DNA of 37,472 nucleotides from DATAWZ01 sp036266975 (lineage in GTDB: Bacteria > Actinomycetota > Thermoleophilia > Solirubrobacterales > Solirubrobacteraceae): NCBI GenBank assembly GCA_036266975.1, contig DATAWZ010000073.1, positions 1-37,472 of the forward strand. Reading direction: 5' to 3'. Below are positions 14,930 to 24,299 of the stretch, piece by piece. A program made the translations under genes and the position numbers. The notes beneath the pieces are model-generated. The model was not told the DNA's origin and did no database searches. It worked only from the letters and a program-made list of their open reading frames with translations. Within the stretch, counting starts at the first letter, position 1. Each line of letters starts with the position of its first letter.

Positions 14930-16300
14930 CTAGCGGCGCAGCCGCACGTTCACGCTCGCCGTCGCCTGGCCGGCATGGCGCACGGTGATCGTCAGCGCGG
15001 CGCCCCGCCGCGGGACGCGCAGCCTCACCGTGACGCGGCCCAGGCGCCCGGTGCGGTGATCGCGGCCGAGCACGCGCACCACGGCGCCGGCGACCGGCGC
15101 CCGCCCGGCGAACACGGCGACCCGCAGGCGCACGAGCCCGCCGCGGCGCAGCACGTGCGGGGAGATGACCAGGCGCAGGCGGGTCGGGGCGGCTGCGGGG
15201 GTCGAGCTCGGCGCGGTCGCCGCCGCGAGCGCTGGCTGGTGGAGCGGCGCTCCCGGCTCGCCGACATCGGTCTCGAACAGGACCTGGTGGGCGGCGTCGC
15301 CGGCGAGGTAGGACTCGTTGGTGGTCAGCAGCTGATCGCCGTCGAAGGTCGCGCTCGCGGGCTCATCGAACGGCACGGGGGCGAGCAGGTTCTCGAGCGG
15401 ATCGGGGAAGGCCGCGAGCTGGTGCCCGTCGGGGGAGATCTCGACGACCGCGTTGCTCCCGGGCCCGACGAGCGGGATGTACACGTCGCCGGACTGGGCC
15501 ACGGCGAAGCCGTCGGGCGCCTGCGCGGCGCCGCTCTCCCAGATCTCGTGCAGGGCGCCGGGCTGGCCGTCGGGCTCGATCGGCAGCGAGTAGAGCTTGC
15601 CGTCGGCGAAGTCCGTGCCGGTGGTCGGCGCGGAGGCCGCGGTGTCGACCAGCAGCGTGTCGTGGTCGGGCTCCAGGTAGATGCCGGCGTCGTCGAACAG
15701 GAGCCCGTCGAACAACGGGGTCGTGAACCAGACCCGGGCGGCGCCGCCTCCGGGCGGGACGCGCCAGATGAGCGCCTGCTGGTAGTCGGTGACGTACAGC
15801 GAGCCGTCGGGTGCCCAGGCGGCGAAGTCCGGCTCGGGCGCGTTGTCGACGAGCGTGTCCGAGCACTGCGCGCCGGCGGGCGCTGCCGAGCACGAGGGGA
15901 CGTTGGCGAACGTCGCGTAGGTGTGCTGGGCGCCGCTCGCGGGGTTCAGCGTGACCACGCTCGACGGGCTCTGCTCCAGCAGGTACAGCAGCCCGTGTCC
16001 GTCGATCGCGGCGACCTGGACGCCGTGCGGCTGGCTGAGGTCCTGTCCGGTCATCGTGTACGTGCGCTCCAGCGCGCCGGTCGGCGAGAAGGCGAACACC
16101 TTGCTCGGCAGGTTGTCGCCGAGCGGGTTCTCGAACGTGCCGACGTAGATCGTCCCGTCGGGCGCGACCAGCGAGCTGGCGGGAAAGCCGGGGGAGGGGA
16201 TCGGCGCGAGCACGCGCGTGCGCAGCGTCGCCGCCGGCGCGGCGAGGGCTCCCACGAGCAGGGCCACGAGGGCCCCGATCGTGGTCGGTGCGGCGCGCAT
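14930..16300 (-). CDS. secreted NHL/SMP-30-like beta-propeller protein with C-terminal Ig-like domain
   Basis: The ~456-residue exported protein has an N-terminal signal peptide, 'TTIGALVALLVGALAAPAATL'. Blade-like repeats follow: 'SSLVAPDGTIYVG', 'FAAWAPDGSLYVTDY', 'GFAVAQSGDVYIP', 'VVEISPDGHQLAAF'. These are typical of NHL/SMP-30 propellers at about residues 30-330. An Ala/Pro linker leads to 'LRLVISPHVLRRGGLVRLRVAVFAGRAPVAGAVVRV', an Ig/carboxypeptidase-like beta-sandwich. No catalytic residues can be named. I prefer ATG 16300; a GTG at 16324 would add eight residues before the signal peptide. It is divergent from the other secreted protein at 16375. Confidence 0.77.
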   Translation of the reverse strand: MRAAPTTIGALVALLVGALAAPAATLRTRVLAPIPSPGFPASSLVAPDGTIYVGTFENPLGDNLPSKVFAFSPTGALERTYTMTGQDLSQPHGVQVAAIDGHGLLYLLEQSPSSVVTLNPASGAQHTYATFANVPSCSAAPAGAQCSDTLVDNAPEPDFAAWAPDGSLYVTDYQQALIWRVPPGGGAARVWFTTPLFDGLLFDDAGIYLEPDHDTLLVDTAASAPTTGTDFADGKLYSLPIEPDGQPGALHEIWESGAAQAPDGFAVAQSGDVYIPLVGPGSNAVVEISPDGHQLAAFPDPLENLLAPVPFDEPASATFDGDQLLTTNESYLAGDAAHQVLFETDVGEPGAPLHQPALAAATAPSSTPAAAPTRLRLVISPHVLRRGGLVRLRVAVFAGRAPVAGAVVRVLGRDHRTGRLGRVTVRLRVPRRGAALTITVRHAGQATASVNVRLRR

Positions 16301-16374
16301 CGGCGTACCGTACCCGGCGCTCACCTTTGTCCAGGGGCGAAACCTGCGGCGAGACGGAGTGTTAGCGGAGTGTC

Positions 16375-17211
16375 ATGCCTGCACCGAGTCTCACCCCACG
16401 CCCCCGCAGCTTCGTGCTTGCCGCGGTCTGTGGGCTGGTGCTCGCCGGCGCCGCCGCGGCCCAGGCCCAGCGCGGCGCCTCGACCACCACCGGCACGACG
16501 CCGACCACGCCGGCCGTCGCGCCGCTGCCCAGCGGGCCGCGCCCGGCGATGGCGAGCCTCGACGTCTGTCAGGTCGCGGTGGCCCAGGCCGACCGCGTGG
16601 CGACGTTCTCCGGCGAGATGGGCGCGATCTCGGGCGCGAAGTCGATGGAGATCAAGGTCAACGTTCTCGAGTCGGCGCCCGGAAGCGGCTTCACCACCCC
16701 GCCGGGCGGCGCGGGGACCTGGCAGCACTCGAACGCCTCGAAGGTCTACCGCCTGGTGCGCAACCTGACCAACCTGGACGCGCCCGCGAGCTACAAGGCC
16801 AACGTGAGCTTCCGCTGGCTGAGCGCCCAGGGCAAGGTGGTCGCCCGCGCCTCCAAGCACACCCCCACCTGCGTGCTGCCCAACGAGGACCCGCTGCTGA
16901 GCATCAGCTCGATCGCCGCGCGCCTGGTCGACCGCGGCCAGCAGGCCGACTACCACGTCCTCGTGCGTAACTCCGGCCGCGGGCCGGCGACCAGCTTCCC
17001 GGTCGTGCTGGTCGTCAACGGCGCCTCCCAGGCGCCGCTGACGGTGCCCTCGCTGGCCGCCCACACGACGATCGCGCTCGACGAGGTCGCGCCGGTGTGC
17101 ACGGCGGGCTCCTCGGTGACGGCCGAGCCCGACCCGCAGCACACGATCACCGAGGCGGCCGGCGGCGGACAGCCGCTGTCGATCTCCTGTCCGTTGCCCT
17201 CGTCGTCATAA
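16375..17211 (+). CDS. secreted protein with CARDB-like domain, function unknown
   Basis: The 278-residue protein has a signal peptide ('SFVLAAVCGLVLAGAAAAQAQ', residues 12-32), a Thr/Pro-rich linker, a beta-rich region (about 60-165) and a C-terminal CARDB-like domain. The latter holds 'RGQQADYHVLVRNSGRGPATSFPVVLVVNG' and 'LAAHTTIALDEVAPVCTAGSSVTAEPDPQHTI' (about 185-270). CARDB domains are cell-adhesion or substrate-binding folds. Cysteines at about residues 65, 163, 243 and 272 could form disulfides outside the cell. A TTAGCG hexamer 7 bases before ATG 16375 could mark a leaderless transcript. I do not recognise a specific family. Confidence 0.72.
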   Translation: MPAPSLTPRPRSFVLAAVCGLVLAGAAAAQAQRGASTTTGTTPTTPAVAPLPSGPRPAMASLDVCQVAVAQADRVATFSGEMGAISGAKSMEIKVNVLESAPGSGFTTPPGGAGTWQHSNASKVYRLVRNLTNLDAPASYKANVSFRWLSAQGKVVARASKHTPTCVLPNEDPLLSISSIAARLVDRGQQADYHVLVRNSGRGPATSFPVVLVVNGASQAPLTVPSLAAHTTIALDEVAPVCTAGSSVTAEPDPQHTITEAAGGGQPLSISCPLPSSS

Positions 17212-17235
17212 GCGAGAGGCCCTTATGGCCCTAGC

Positions 17236-17241
17236 TATCCT
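17236..17241 (+). promoter_or_regulatory. -10 box of rpmE, near-leaderless transcript
   Basis: TATCCT lies 9 bases upstream of the rpmE ATG at 17251, which puts the predicted transcription start within about two bases of the start codon. No good -35 is visible at 17 bases. Confidence 0.4.
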
Positions 17242-17250
17242 GTAGAGACC

Positions 17251-17481
17251 ATGAAGACCGAGATCCATCCGCAGTACATCGAGGCCCACGTGCGCTGCAC
17301 GTGCGGCAACGAATTCACCACGCGCTCCACCAAGCCCGATCTGCACGTCGAGATCTGCTCGAACTGCCACCCGTTCTACACCGGCCGCCAGAAGCTGGTC
17401 GACAGCGGTGGCCGGGTCGAGCGCTTCCAACGCCGGGTCGCCCGCGGCCGTCAGCGCCGCTCCGCTTCCACGGCTCAATAA
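17251..17481 (+). CDS. rpmE: 50S ribosomal protein L31, zinc-binding type
   Basis: The protein of the large ribosomal subunit is 76 residues, starting 'MKTEIHPQYIEAHVRCTCGN'. The four zinc ligands are present: Cys16, Cys18, Cys36 and Cys39 ('RCTCG', 'ICSNCHPFYTG'). This is therefore the C+ form, which in other bacteria is swapped for a zinc-free copy under zinc starvation. 'FYTGRQKLVDSGGRVERFQRR' completes the family pattern. It opens the rpmE-DUF1385-prfA-prmC-sua5 translation cluster, and the next gene's GTG is 2 bases after the stop. Confidence 0.96.
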   Translation: MKTEIHPQYIEAHVRCTCGNEFTTRSTKPDLHVEICSNCHPFYTGRQKLVDSGGRVERFQRRVARGRQRRSASTAQ

Positions 17482-17483
17482 CG

Positions 17484-18452
17484 GTGGCCCGCGCGGCCGT
17501 CTCTTCGCGGCGGCCGCGCAGCGCGCCGGACCGGGGCTCACCCTCCGCGCCGATCGGCGGGCAGGCCGTCCTCGAGGGCGTGATGATGCGCGGCGTGCGC
17601 ACCTGGGCGCTCGCGGTGCGGACCCCCGAGGGCGACATCAGCGTCAGCGCGCACCCGCTGCGCTCGGTGCTCTCCCGCCACCGGCTGCTGCGCGTGCCCG
17701 GGCTGCGCGGCGTGGTCGCGCTGTTCGAGTCGCTGCTGATCGGCTTTCGGGCGCTCGAGCAGTCGGCCAACGCGCAGATGCCCGAGGGCGAGCGCGAGCT
17801 CGGGCGCGGCGTGTGGGCGGGCACGGTGGTGGTCGCGCTCGCGCTCTCCATTGGCCTGTTCTTCGTGCTGCCGGTCACCGTGGTCAACCTGTTCAAGCAT
17901 CACCTGGGGTCCTCGACGCTGTTCTGGCTGATCGAGGGGGTGCTGCGGACCGCGCTGTTCCTCGGCTACCTGGTGCTGCTCACGCGCCTGCGCGAGCTGC
18001 GACGCGTGTTCGAGTACCACGGCGCCGAGCACGAGGCGATCGCCTGCCACGAGGCCGGGCTGCCGCTCGAGCCCGAGGAGGCCCAGACCTGCTCGCGGCT
18101 GCACCCGCGCTGCGGCACCAGCTTTCTGCTGCTGGTCATGATCATCGCGATCTTCGTCTACGCGCCGCTCGGGGTCCCCGCGCTGCCGATCCTGATCGTC
18201 GAGCGCGTGCTCGGCGTCCCGGTGATCGCCGGGCTGTCCTTCGAGCTGATCCGCCTGGCCGCGCGCCAGCGCCAGCACCGCTGGGTGCGCGCGATCATGT
18301 GGCCGGGCATGCAGCTGCAGCTGCTGACCACGCGCGAGCCCGACCTCGAGCAACTCGCGGTGGCCATCGCCGCGCTGGAGGCGGTACTCGCCGTCGAGCG
18401 CCCGGGTGAGCTCGATGCGAGCGACCTGCTCGGCCTCGAGGTCGTGGCCTGA
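17484..18452 (+). CDS. DUF1385 family membrane protein (YqhQ-like)
   Basis: The 322-residue membrane protein begins with the family's 'IGGQAVLEGVMMRG' (about residues 24-37), which defines DUF1385. Hydrophobic helices follow at about 110-140 ('VVVALALSIGLFFVLPVTVVNLF'), 155-175 and 215-255. A conserved cytoplasmic 'FEYHGAEHEAIACHEAG' and 'TCSRLHPRCGTSFLLLV' lie between them; the His/Glu/Cys pattern suggests metal binding, but no activity is established. GTG 17484 follows the rpmE stop by 2 bases. The gene sits between rpmE and prfA in many Gram-positive genomes, which supports the call but not a function. Confidence 0.88.
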   Translation: MARAAVSSRRPRSAPDRGSPSAPIGGQAVLEGVMMRGVRTWALAVRTPEGDISVSAHPLRSVLSRHRLLRVPGLRGVVALFESLLIGFRALEQSANAQMPEGERELGRGVWAGTVVVALALSIGLFFVLPVTVVNLFKHHLGSSTLFWLIEGVLRTALFLGYLVLLTRLRELRRVFEYHGAEHEAIACHEAGLPLEPEEAQTCSRLHPRCGTSFLLLVMIIAIFVYAPLGVPALPILIVERVLGVPVIAGLSFELIRLAARQRQHRWVRAIMWPGMQLQLLTTREPDLEQLAVAIAALEAVLAVERPGELDASDLLGLEVVA

Positions 18453-18492
18453 GCACGTCCGCCGGGGCGCCGGTCGGCGGGCCGCCCGCGCC

Positions 18493-18498
18493 TACACT
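18493..18498 (+). promoter_or_regulatory. -10-like box directly before prfA
   Basis: TACACT is separated by 9 bases from the prfA ATG at 18508, and no Shine-Dalgarno is visible in that gap. prfA may be expressed as a leaderless message in addition to read-through from rpmE. Confidence 0.35.
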
Positions 18499-18507
18499 CA
18501 GCCACCG

Positions 18508-19581
18508 ATGAGCGACGGCAATCCGATGATCGCCCGCCTGGTTGACCAGGTGGAGTCGCGCTTCGCCGAGGCGCAGGAGCGGATCGCCTCCCCGGAGGTG
18601 ATCGGCGACCGTGAGCGCTACGCCGAGGCCGGCCGCACGTTCGCCGAGCTCGAGCCGGCGGCGAAGCTCGCCGGCGAGTGGCGCCGGGCGGTCGATGACG
18701 CCGCCGGCGCGCGCGAGCTGCTCGATGAGGCCGGCGCCGAGGACGATGCCGAGGTGCGCGACCTGCTGGCCGGCGCGCGGGAGCGGATCGACGAGCTCGA
18801 GGAGGAGCTGCGCCTGGCCATGGTCGAGCGCGACCCGGCCGACGAGAAGAACGTGATCGTCGAGATCCGGCCCGGGACCGGCGGCGAGGAGGCCGGCCTG
18901 TTCGCCGGCGACCTGTTCCGTATGCTCACCAAGTACGCCGAGCGGCGCGGCTTCAGCGTCGAGCCGCTGCAGATCGGCGACGGCACCTACACGTTCGCGA
19001 TCAAGGGCCGCGGGGCGTACTCGGTCTTCAAATACGAGGGCGGCACCCACCGCGTCCAGCGTGTTCCCGACACCGAGTCCCAGGGCCGCATCCATACCTC
19101 GACGGCGACCGTCGCGGTGCTGCCTGAGGCCGAGGAGGTCGACGTGCAGATCGACCCCGGCGACCTGCAGATCGACGTCTACCGCTCCTCGGGCCCCGGC
19201 GGGCAGTCGGTCAACACGACCGACTCGGCGGTGCGCATCACCCACAAGCCCAGCGGCCTGGTCGTCTCGATGCAGGACGAGAAGTCCCAGCTGCAGAACC
19301 GCGAGAAGGCGCTGCGCGTCCTGCGCGCGCGGCTGCTCGAGCGCGCGCGGGCCGAGCAGCGGGCCGGACTCGACGCCGACCGGCGCGCCCAGGTCGGCAC
19401 CGGCGAGCGGGCCGAGAAGGTCCGCACCTACAACTTCCCCCAGGGGCGGGTGACCGACCACCGCATCAAGCTCACCGCCCACAACCACGAGGCGGTGCTC
19501 GGCGGCGAGCTCGACGAGTTCACCGCGGCGCTCCAGGACGACGAGAAGCGCCGCCGGCTGGAGGCGCAGGGCGACGGCTGA
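18508..19581 (+). CDS. prfA: peptide chain release factor 1
   Basis: RF1 reads UAA/UAG and triggers peptide release. The 357-residue protein has the N-terminal coiled-coil domain (about 1-100) and the anticodon-like loop with a PxT motif ('RVPDTESQGRIHTS'). The catalytic GGQ lies at residues 231-233 ('SSGPGGQSVNTTDSAVR'), and the 'RTYNFPQGRVTDHRI' C-terminus is present. PxT rather than SPF makes it RF1, not RF2. The Gln of GGQ is methylated by PrmC, encoded 10 bases downstream. The ATG follows the DUF1385 stop by 55 bases with its own -10-like box. Confidence 0.95.
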   Translation: MSDGNPMIARLVDQVESRFAEAQERIASPEVIGDRERYAEAGRTFAELEPAAKLAGEWRRAVDDAAGARELLDEAGAEDDAEVRDLLAGARERIDELEEELRLAMVERDPADEKNVIVEIRPGTGGEEAGLFAGDLFRMLTKYAERRGFSVEPLQIGDGTYTFAIKGRGAYSVFKYEGGTHRVQRVPDTESQGRIHTSTATVAVLPEAEEVDVQIDPGDLQIDVYRSSGPGGQSVNTTDSAVRITHKPSGLVVSMQDEKSQLQNREKALRVLRARLLERARAEQRAGLDADRRAQVGTGERAEKVRTYNFPQGRVTDHRIKLTAHNHEAVLGGELDEFTAALQDDEKRRRLEAQGDG

Positions 19582-19591
19582 GCGCGCGCTC

Positions 19592-20416
19592 GTGGGGACC
19601 CCGCTTCGCGAGGCGCTGGACGGCGTGCTCGTGGCCCTGCGGGCCGCAGGCGTGGAGAACCCGCGGCTCGACGCCGAGCTGCTCGTCGCGTTCGCGCTCG
19701 GCGTCCCGCGGACCCGGCTGCACACCGACCCCGACCTGCGGGTCGGCGGCGCGGCGGTGCGCACGCTCCAGGCCGCGGTACGCCGGCGTGCGTTCGAGCG
19801 CGAGCCGCTCGCCTACATCACCGGTCGGCGCGGGTTTCGCCGGCTGGACGTTTCCGTCGACCGACGCGCGCTGATCCCCCGCCCGGAGACCGAGCTGCTC
19901 GTCGAGGTCGCCTTCGAGCTCCCCGCGGGCGCGCGCGTGCTCGACCTCGGGACGGGCAGCGGCGCCGTCGCGCTGGCGGTCAAGGACGAGCGGCCTGACC
20001 TTTCGCTGACCGCGAGCGATGTGAGCGCTGACGCGCTGTCGCTCGCCGGAGAGAACGCTCGGCGTCTGGGCCTCGAGATCGAACTCGTGCAGTCCGACCT
20101 GCTCTCGGGACTGCCCGGGCGGTTCTTCGAGGTGATCCTCGCCAACTTGCCGTACGTCGAGGAGGGCGCGCCGCTCGCGCCCGAGATCGCCCGCCACGAG
20201 CCCGCGCTCGCGCTGCTCGCGGGCGCCGACGGGCTCGACGTCTTTCGCCGCTTGCTCTCCGGCGATGTCCCGGCGCCGCTGCTCGCGCTCGAGGTCGGCG
20301 CCGGCCAGGCCGGCGCGGTGGCCTCGCTTGCTCGCGCCGCGGGCTTCGGCGAGGTGCAGGTGCGCCCGGACCTGGCCGGGATCGACCGCGTCGTGGTGGC
20401 GCGCCGCCCTTGCTGA
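19592..20416 (+). CDS. prmC: release factor glutamine N5-methyltransferase
   Basis: This enzyme methylates the GGQ glutamine of release factors using SAM. The 274-residue protein has the N-terminal helical domain (about 1-85) with 'EPLAYITGRRGFRRLDVSVDRRALIPRPETELLVE', the SAM loop 'VLDLGTGSGAVALAV' and the active-site 'ANLPYVEEG', a permitted NLPY form of the (N/D)PPY motif. The GTG start at 19592 lies 10 bases after prfA, as in many bacteria. Its stop overlaps the TTG start of sua5 by seven bases. The C-terminal 'EVGAGQAGAVASLARAAGF' strand is standard for PrmC/HemK. Confidence 0.93.
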   Translation: MGTPLREALDGVLVALRAAGVENPRLDAELLVAFALGVPRTRLHTDPDLRVGGAAVRTLQAAVRRRAFEREPLAYITGRRGFRRLDVSVDRRALIPRPETELLVEVAFELPAGARVLDLGTGSGAVALAVKDERPDLSLTASDVSADALSLAGENARRLGLEIELVQSDLLSGLPGRFFEVILANLPYVEEGAPLAPEIARHEPALALLAGADGLDVFRRLLSGDVPAPLLALEVGAGQAGAVASLARAAGFGEVQVRPDLAGIDRVVVARRPC

Positions 20417-21030
20417 GCGACGGCGACGCCCGGGCGCTCGAGCTCTGCCTGGCCGGCGGCGGCGTCGCGCTGTTCCCGGCCGACACGGTCTACGGCCTGG
20501 GCTGCGATCCCGAGCTGCCCGACGCCGTCGCGCGGCTCTACGCGATCAAGGGGCGCCCGGCCGAGCGGCCGGCGGCGGTGATGTTCTTCGCGCTGCGCGA
20601 CGCGCTGGCCGCGCTGGGCGAGGATCTGGCCGACGTCGAGCGCGACGCGTTGCTGGCCCTGATGCCCGGGCCGGTCACCGTGCTGCTGCCCAACCGGCAC
20701 CGGCGCTTTCCGCTCGCCTGCGGCCCGGACCCCGACACCCTCGGCCTACGCGTGCCGGCGCTCGGCCCGATGCTGGTGGCGCTGGCCGGCATGCGCCGGC
20801 CGCTGATGCAGTCGAGCGCCAACGAGAGCGGTGCGCCCGACTCGTCGCGGGTCGAGCTGATCTCGCCTGTGATCCGTGGCGCGGCCGACCTCGTCCTCGA
20901 CGCCGGGCCGCTGCCGGGCGTCGCCTCTACCGTGATCGACCTGCGCGCGCTGGCGAGCGGTGGGGGCTGGGAGATCGTGCGCGAGGGGGCCCTACCGGCG
21001 GCGGACGTCGACCGCGTGCTCGGGGGCTGA
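20410..21030 (+). CDS. tsaC: threonylcarbamoyl-AMP synthase (Sua5/YrdC/TsaC)
   Basis: It makes threonylcarbamoyl-AMP from Thr, bicarbonate and ATP for the t6A modification of ANN-decoding tRNAs. The 206-residue protein is essentially the YrdC domain alone: 'GGVALFPADTVYGLGCDP', 'LYAIKGRP' (the KxR-type substrate-binding segment), 'LMPGPVTVLLPN', 'LGLRVPALGPM', 'LMQSSANESGAP' and 'ASTVIDL'. It lacks the C-terminal Sua5 domain, so it is TsaC-like in size. The TTG start at 20410 overlaps the prmC stop. A 20-base direct repeat begins within its last codons. Confidence 0.9.
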   Translation: MLSDGDARALELCLAGGGVALFPADTVYGLGCDPELPDAVARLYAIKGRPAERPAAVMFFALRDALAALGEDLADVERDALLALMPGPVTVLLPNRHRRFPLACGPDPDTLGLRVPALGPMLVALAGMRRPLMQSSANESGAPDSSRVELISPVIRGAADLVLDAGPLPGVASTVIDLRALASGGGWEIVREGALPAADVDRVLGG

Positions 21031-21077
21031 CCGCGCTCGCGCTCGCGCTCGGGCCTCGGGGCTGACCGCGCTCGCGC
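21023..21077 (+). repeat. 20-bp direct repeat at the 3' end of tsaC
   Basis: GGGGCTGACCGCGCTCGCGC occurs at 21023-21042 (including the tsaC stop codon) and again at 21058-21077, a period of 35 bases. It looks like a local duplication of the gene end in GC-rich sequence. Confidence 0.6.
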
Positions 21078-21129
21078 GCGGGGCCGACGGCGCTCGGTGC
21101 CGTGCCGGCTGTCGCGCTGCTGCTGCTGC

Positions 21130-21341
21130 TTCGTAGTCACGCATCACGCGCCGGAAAGGTCCCATCCGTCGATCTACACGTTCGTCACCGACGGCGTGCC
21201 CACGGCGATCGAGCAGGCCAAGCAGACAGCGGGCGACAAGAAGGTCAGCTGTTCGGGGCGACCGTCATGCAGCAGGCGCTCCCCCTGGGCCTGGTCGACG
21301 AGATCCGCGGCAACCGAGGCGTCGCGGCGGGCGCGGAATGA
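21130..21341 (+). pseudogene. RibD C-terminal/dihydrofolate-reductase-like gene fragment with frameshift
   Basis: One frame reads 'FVVTHHAPERSHPSIYTFVTDG' then 'VPTAIEQAKQTAGDKKVS' (21130-21246). This matches the central part of RibD_C/YwjB-like reductases (VTH..PE...FTFVTDG...A...AK..AGDK.V). The match continues in another frame from about 21249 as 'LFGATVMQQALPLGLVDEIRGN' and stops at 21339-21341. The family's N-terminal NADPH-binding part and its C-terminal end are both missing. The 21031-21442 stretch holds no other gene I can support. Confidence 0.62.
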
Positions 21342-21442
21342 GCGTTCCGCGCGGTCGATTCCGGGATTGTGGCGCTATGGCGACCACAAACCCGGAACCG
21401 TTCGGGCTCCCGTAGGCCCGTTTCGCAAAGTGCGGAGCCGCG

Positions 21443-21471
21443 TTCACGCCGCAAACGGCGCGTGGTAGCCT
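21443..21471 (+). promoter_or_regulatory. glyA promoter
   Basis: TTCACG (21443-21448) and TAGCCT (21466-21471) are separated by 17 bases. Transcription would start near 21478, just at the first base pair of the ZTP riboswitch, which strengthens both calls. Confidence 0.55.
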
Positions 21472-21478
21472 CGACGGC

Positions 21479-21552
21479 AGTCGCGACTGGCGTGAACGGG
21501 TGGAACCGACCATCGGGGAGCGACGCGGACGTACCGCCGCGCGCCTGGGCAC
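21479..21552 (+). ncRNA. ZTP (pfl) riboswitch controlling glyA
   Basis: The RNA senses ZMP/ZTP, purine intermediates that accumulate when 10-formyl-tetrahydrofolate is short, and raises expression of one-carbon genes. Seen: P1 GUCGC (21480-21484) with GCGAC (21520-21524), enclosing the conserved GACUGGCG (21485-21492). P2 is GGUGG/CCAUC, followed by CGGGGAGCGAC. P3 is GCGG (21525-21528)/CCGC (21534-21537), and the invariant CGCGCCUGGGCA lies at 21540-21551. The glyA ribosome site AGGAGG (21571-21576) lies 20 bases downstream. Control may be translational; no obvious terminator hairpin plus U-run is present. Confidence 0.88.
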
Positions 21553-21582
21553 AAGACCAAGCCGACCGCGAGGAGGAACGCC

Positions 21583-22908
<1,326 letters not shown>

Positions 22909-23027
22909 CCGTCGCCGCGACCCGCGCGGCCGGGCAGGAAAACCTCTGCAGGCGGCGAAGGCCTCACTGTGGCCCATCTCGGTGGAGCCCCGCCGCCTCG
23001 AGGCATGAGATGCTGTCCTGAGGGGAT

Positions 23028-24299
23028 ATGCGGCACGCGACTGAGCTCGACGCGCTTTACGCCTTCCTAGTGGCCGCCGCCGTCACGGCGTTGGCGACGC
23101 CGATCACGATGCGCCTCGCACGTCGGTTCGGGATCGTCGACGAGCCGCGCGAGCGGGGGCTGGCCACGCGCGTCACGCCGCTGCTCGGCGGCTTCGGGAT
23201 CCTCGCGGGTGTCCTCCTCGCGATGTTGCTGTGGTGGCCCAGCCACGACGCCAACTGGTCGAGCCGCTGGCACGGCATCTTCATCGCCGCGGTGATCATC
23301 ACGTTCGTGGGGGCGATCGACGACGTCGTCGAGCTGCCACCGTTCGTCAAGCTCTCCGGTCAGATCGTCGCGGCGATCACCGTCGTGCACTACGGCGTGG
23401 TCGTTCAGGACATCACCCTGCCGATCGTCGGCGCGCTGGCCTTCCCGCACGCGGGGCCGGAGATCACCGTCGTCGGCCTGGTCGGGATGATGAACATCGT
23501 CAACTTCTCCGACGGCGTGGACGGCCTGGCCGCGGGGGTGTGCGCGATCATCGCCGCCGCGCTCGCGATCATCGCCTTCGACTTCGCCGGGCGCCACCCG
23601 GCCGGCGTGCTCGCCGCCGTGGCCTCGGGCGCCGCGCTGGGCTTCCTGCTGCACAACTTTCCACCGGCGCGCAGCTTCATGGGCGACGCGGGGGCGAACC
23701 TGCTCGGCCTGCTGATGGGCTGCGTCGCGGTCGAGGCGTCGGTCAAGACGACCGCCGCCGTGTCGTTCGTGATGCCGCTGATGCTGCTGACCGTGCCGTT
23801 CCTGGACACGACGTTCGTCGTCCTGAAGCGGCTGAAGTACCACCGCCCGTTCTACGAGGCCGACTCCGAGCACTTCCACCACCGAATGGCGCGCATCGGC
23901 TTCAGCGCGCGGCGCACGATCGCCTACCTGTACGCCTGGACGCTGTCGCTCGCCGGCCTGGCCATCGCGCTGCGCTTCGTGCCCTACTCCGACCACCACG
24001 GCCACCTGCGTCCGGGCTGGTCGCTGGTGATGGGCCTGATCGCGCTGGGCGTCCTGGGCGCGAGCGTCTACCTCGTCTACGTCCTTGAGATCCTCAAGTT
24101 CCGCCGTCTGGCGGCGGTCAGCGTGCGCCGGCTGCGCCCGACGGCGACGCCGGCCGAGGTCGAGCAGTCGGTCGTGGCCCAGCTCGAGACCGGTGAGTTC
24201 GACACCGTCGCCGAGCGCAAGCCGGCCTCCGCGCCCGCCCCTCAGCCGCGCCGCGGCGAGGCGGTGCGGCCCAGCCTGCCCGACGTCCGCGGCGCGTGA
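23028..24299 (+). CDS. wecA: undecaprenyl-phosphate glycosyl-1-phosphate transferase (WecA/TagO, MraY family)
   Basis: This polytopic membrane enzyme transfers a sugar-1-phosphate (usually GlcNAc-1-P) from UDP-sugar to undecaprenyl phosphate, the first step of envelope polysaccharide or teichoic-acid-like synthesis. Seen: 'FVGAIDDVVELPPFVKLSGQI' (catalytic DD), 'MNIVNFSDGVDGLAAG', 'SFMGDAGANLLGLLMG' and 'HFHHRMARIGFSARR', all diagnostic for the family, among about ten hydrophobic helices. At 423 residues it has a long hydrophilic C-terminal tail (about 360-423). The start ATG 23028 has a weak GAGGGGAT upstream. It lies upstream of the atp operon as in many actinobacteria. Its 3' end overlaps the convergent GT-C gene by 58 bases. 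Confidence 0.92.
   Translation: MRHATELDALYAFLVAAAVTALATPITMRLARRFGIVDEPRERGLATRVTPLLGGFGILAGVLLAMLLWWPSHDANWSSRWHGIFIAAVIITFVGAIDDVVELPPFVKLSGQIVAAITVVHYGVVVQDITLPIVGALAFPHAGPEITVVGLVGMMNIVNFSDGVDGLAAGVCAIIAAALAIIAFDFAGRHPAGVLAAVASGAALGFLLHNFPPARSFMGDAGANLLGLLMGCVAVEASVKTTAAVSFVMPLMLLTVPFLDTTFVVLKRLKYHRPFYEADSEHFHHRMARIGFSARRTIAYLYAWTLSLAGLAIALRFVPYSDHHGHLRPGWSLVMGLIALGVLGASVYLVYVLEILKFRRLAAVSVRRLRPTATPAEVEQSVVAQLETGEFDTVAERKPASAPAPQPRRGEAVRPSLPDVRGA

Noticed and set aside
18158..19764. Long minus-strand frames opposite prfA/prmC
   Set aside because: Shadows of clearly identified plus-strand genes.
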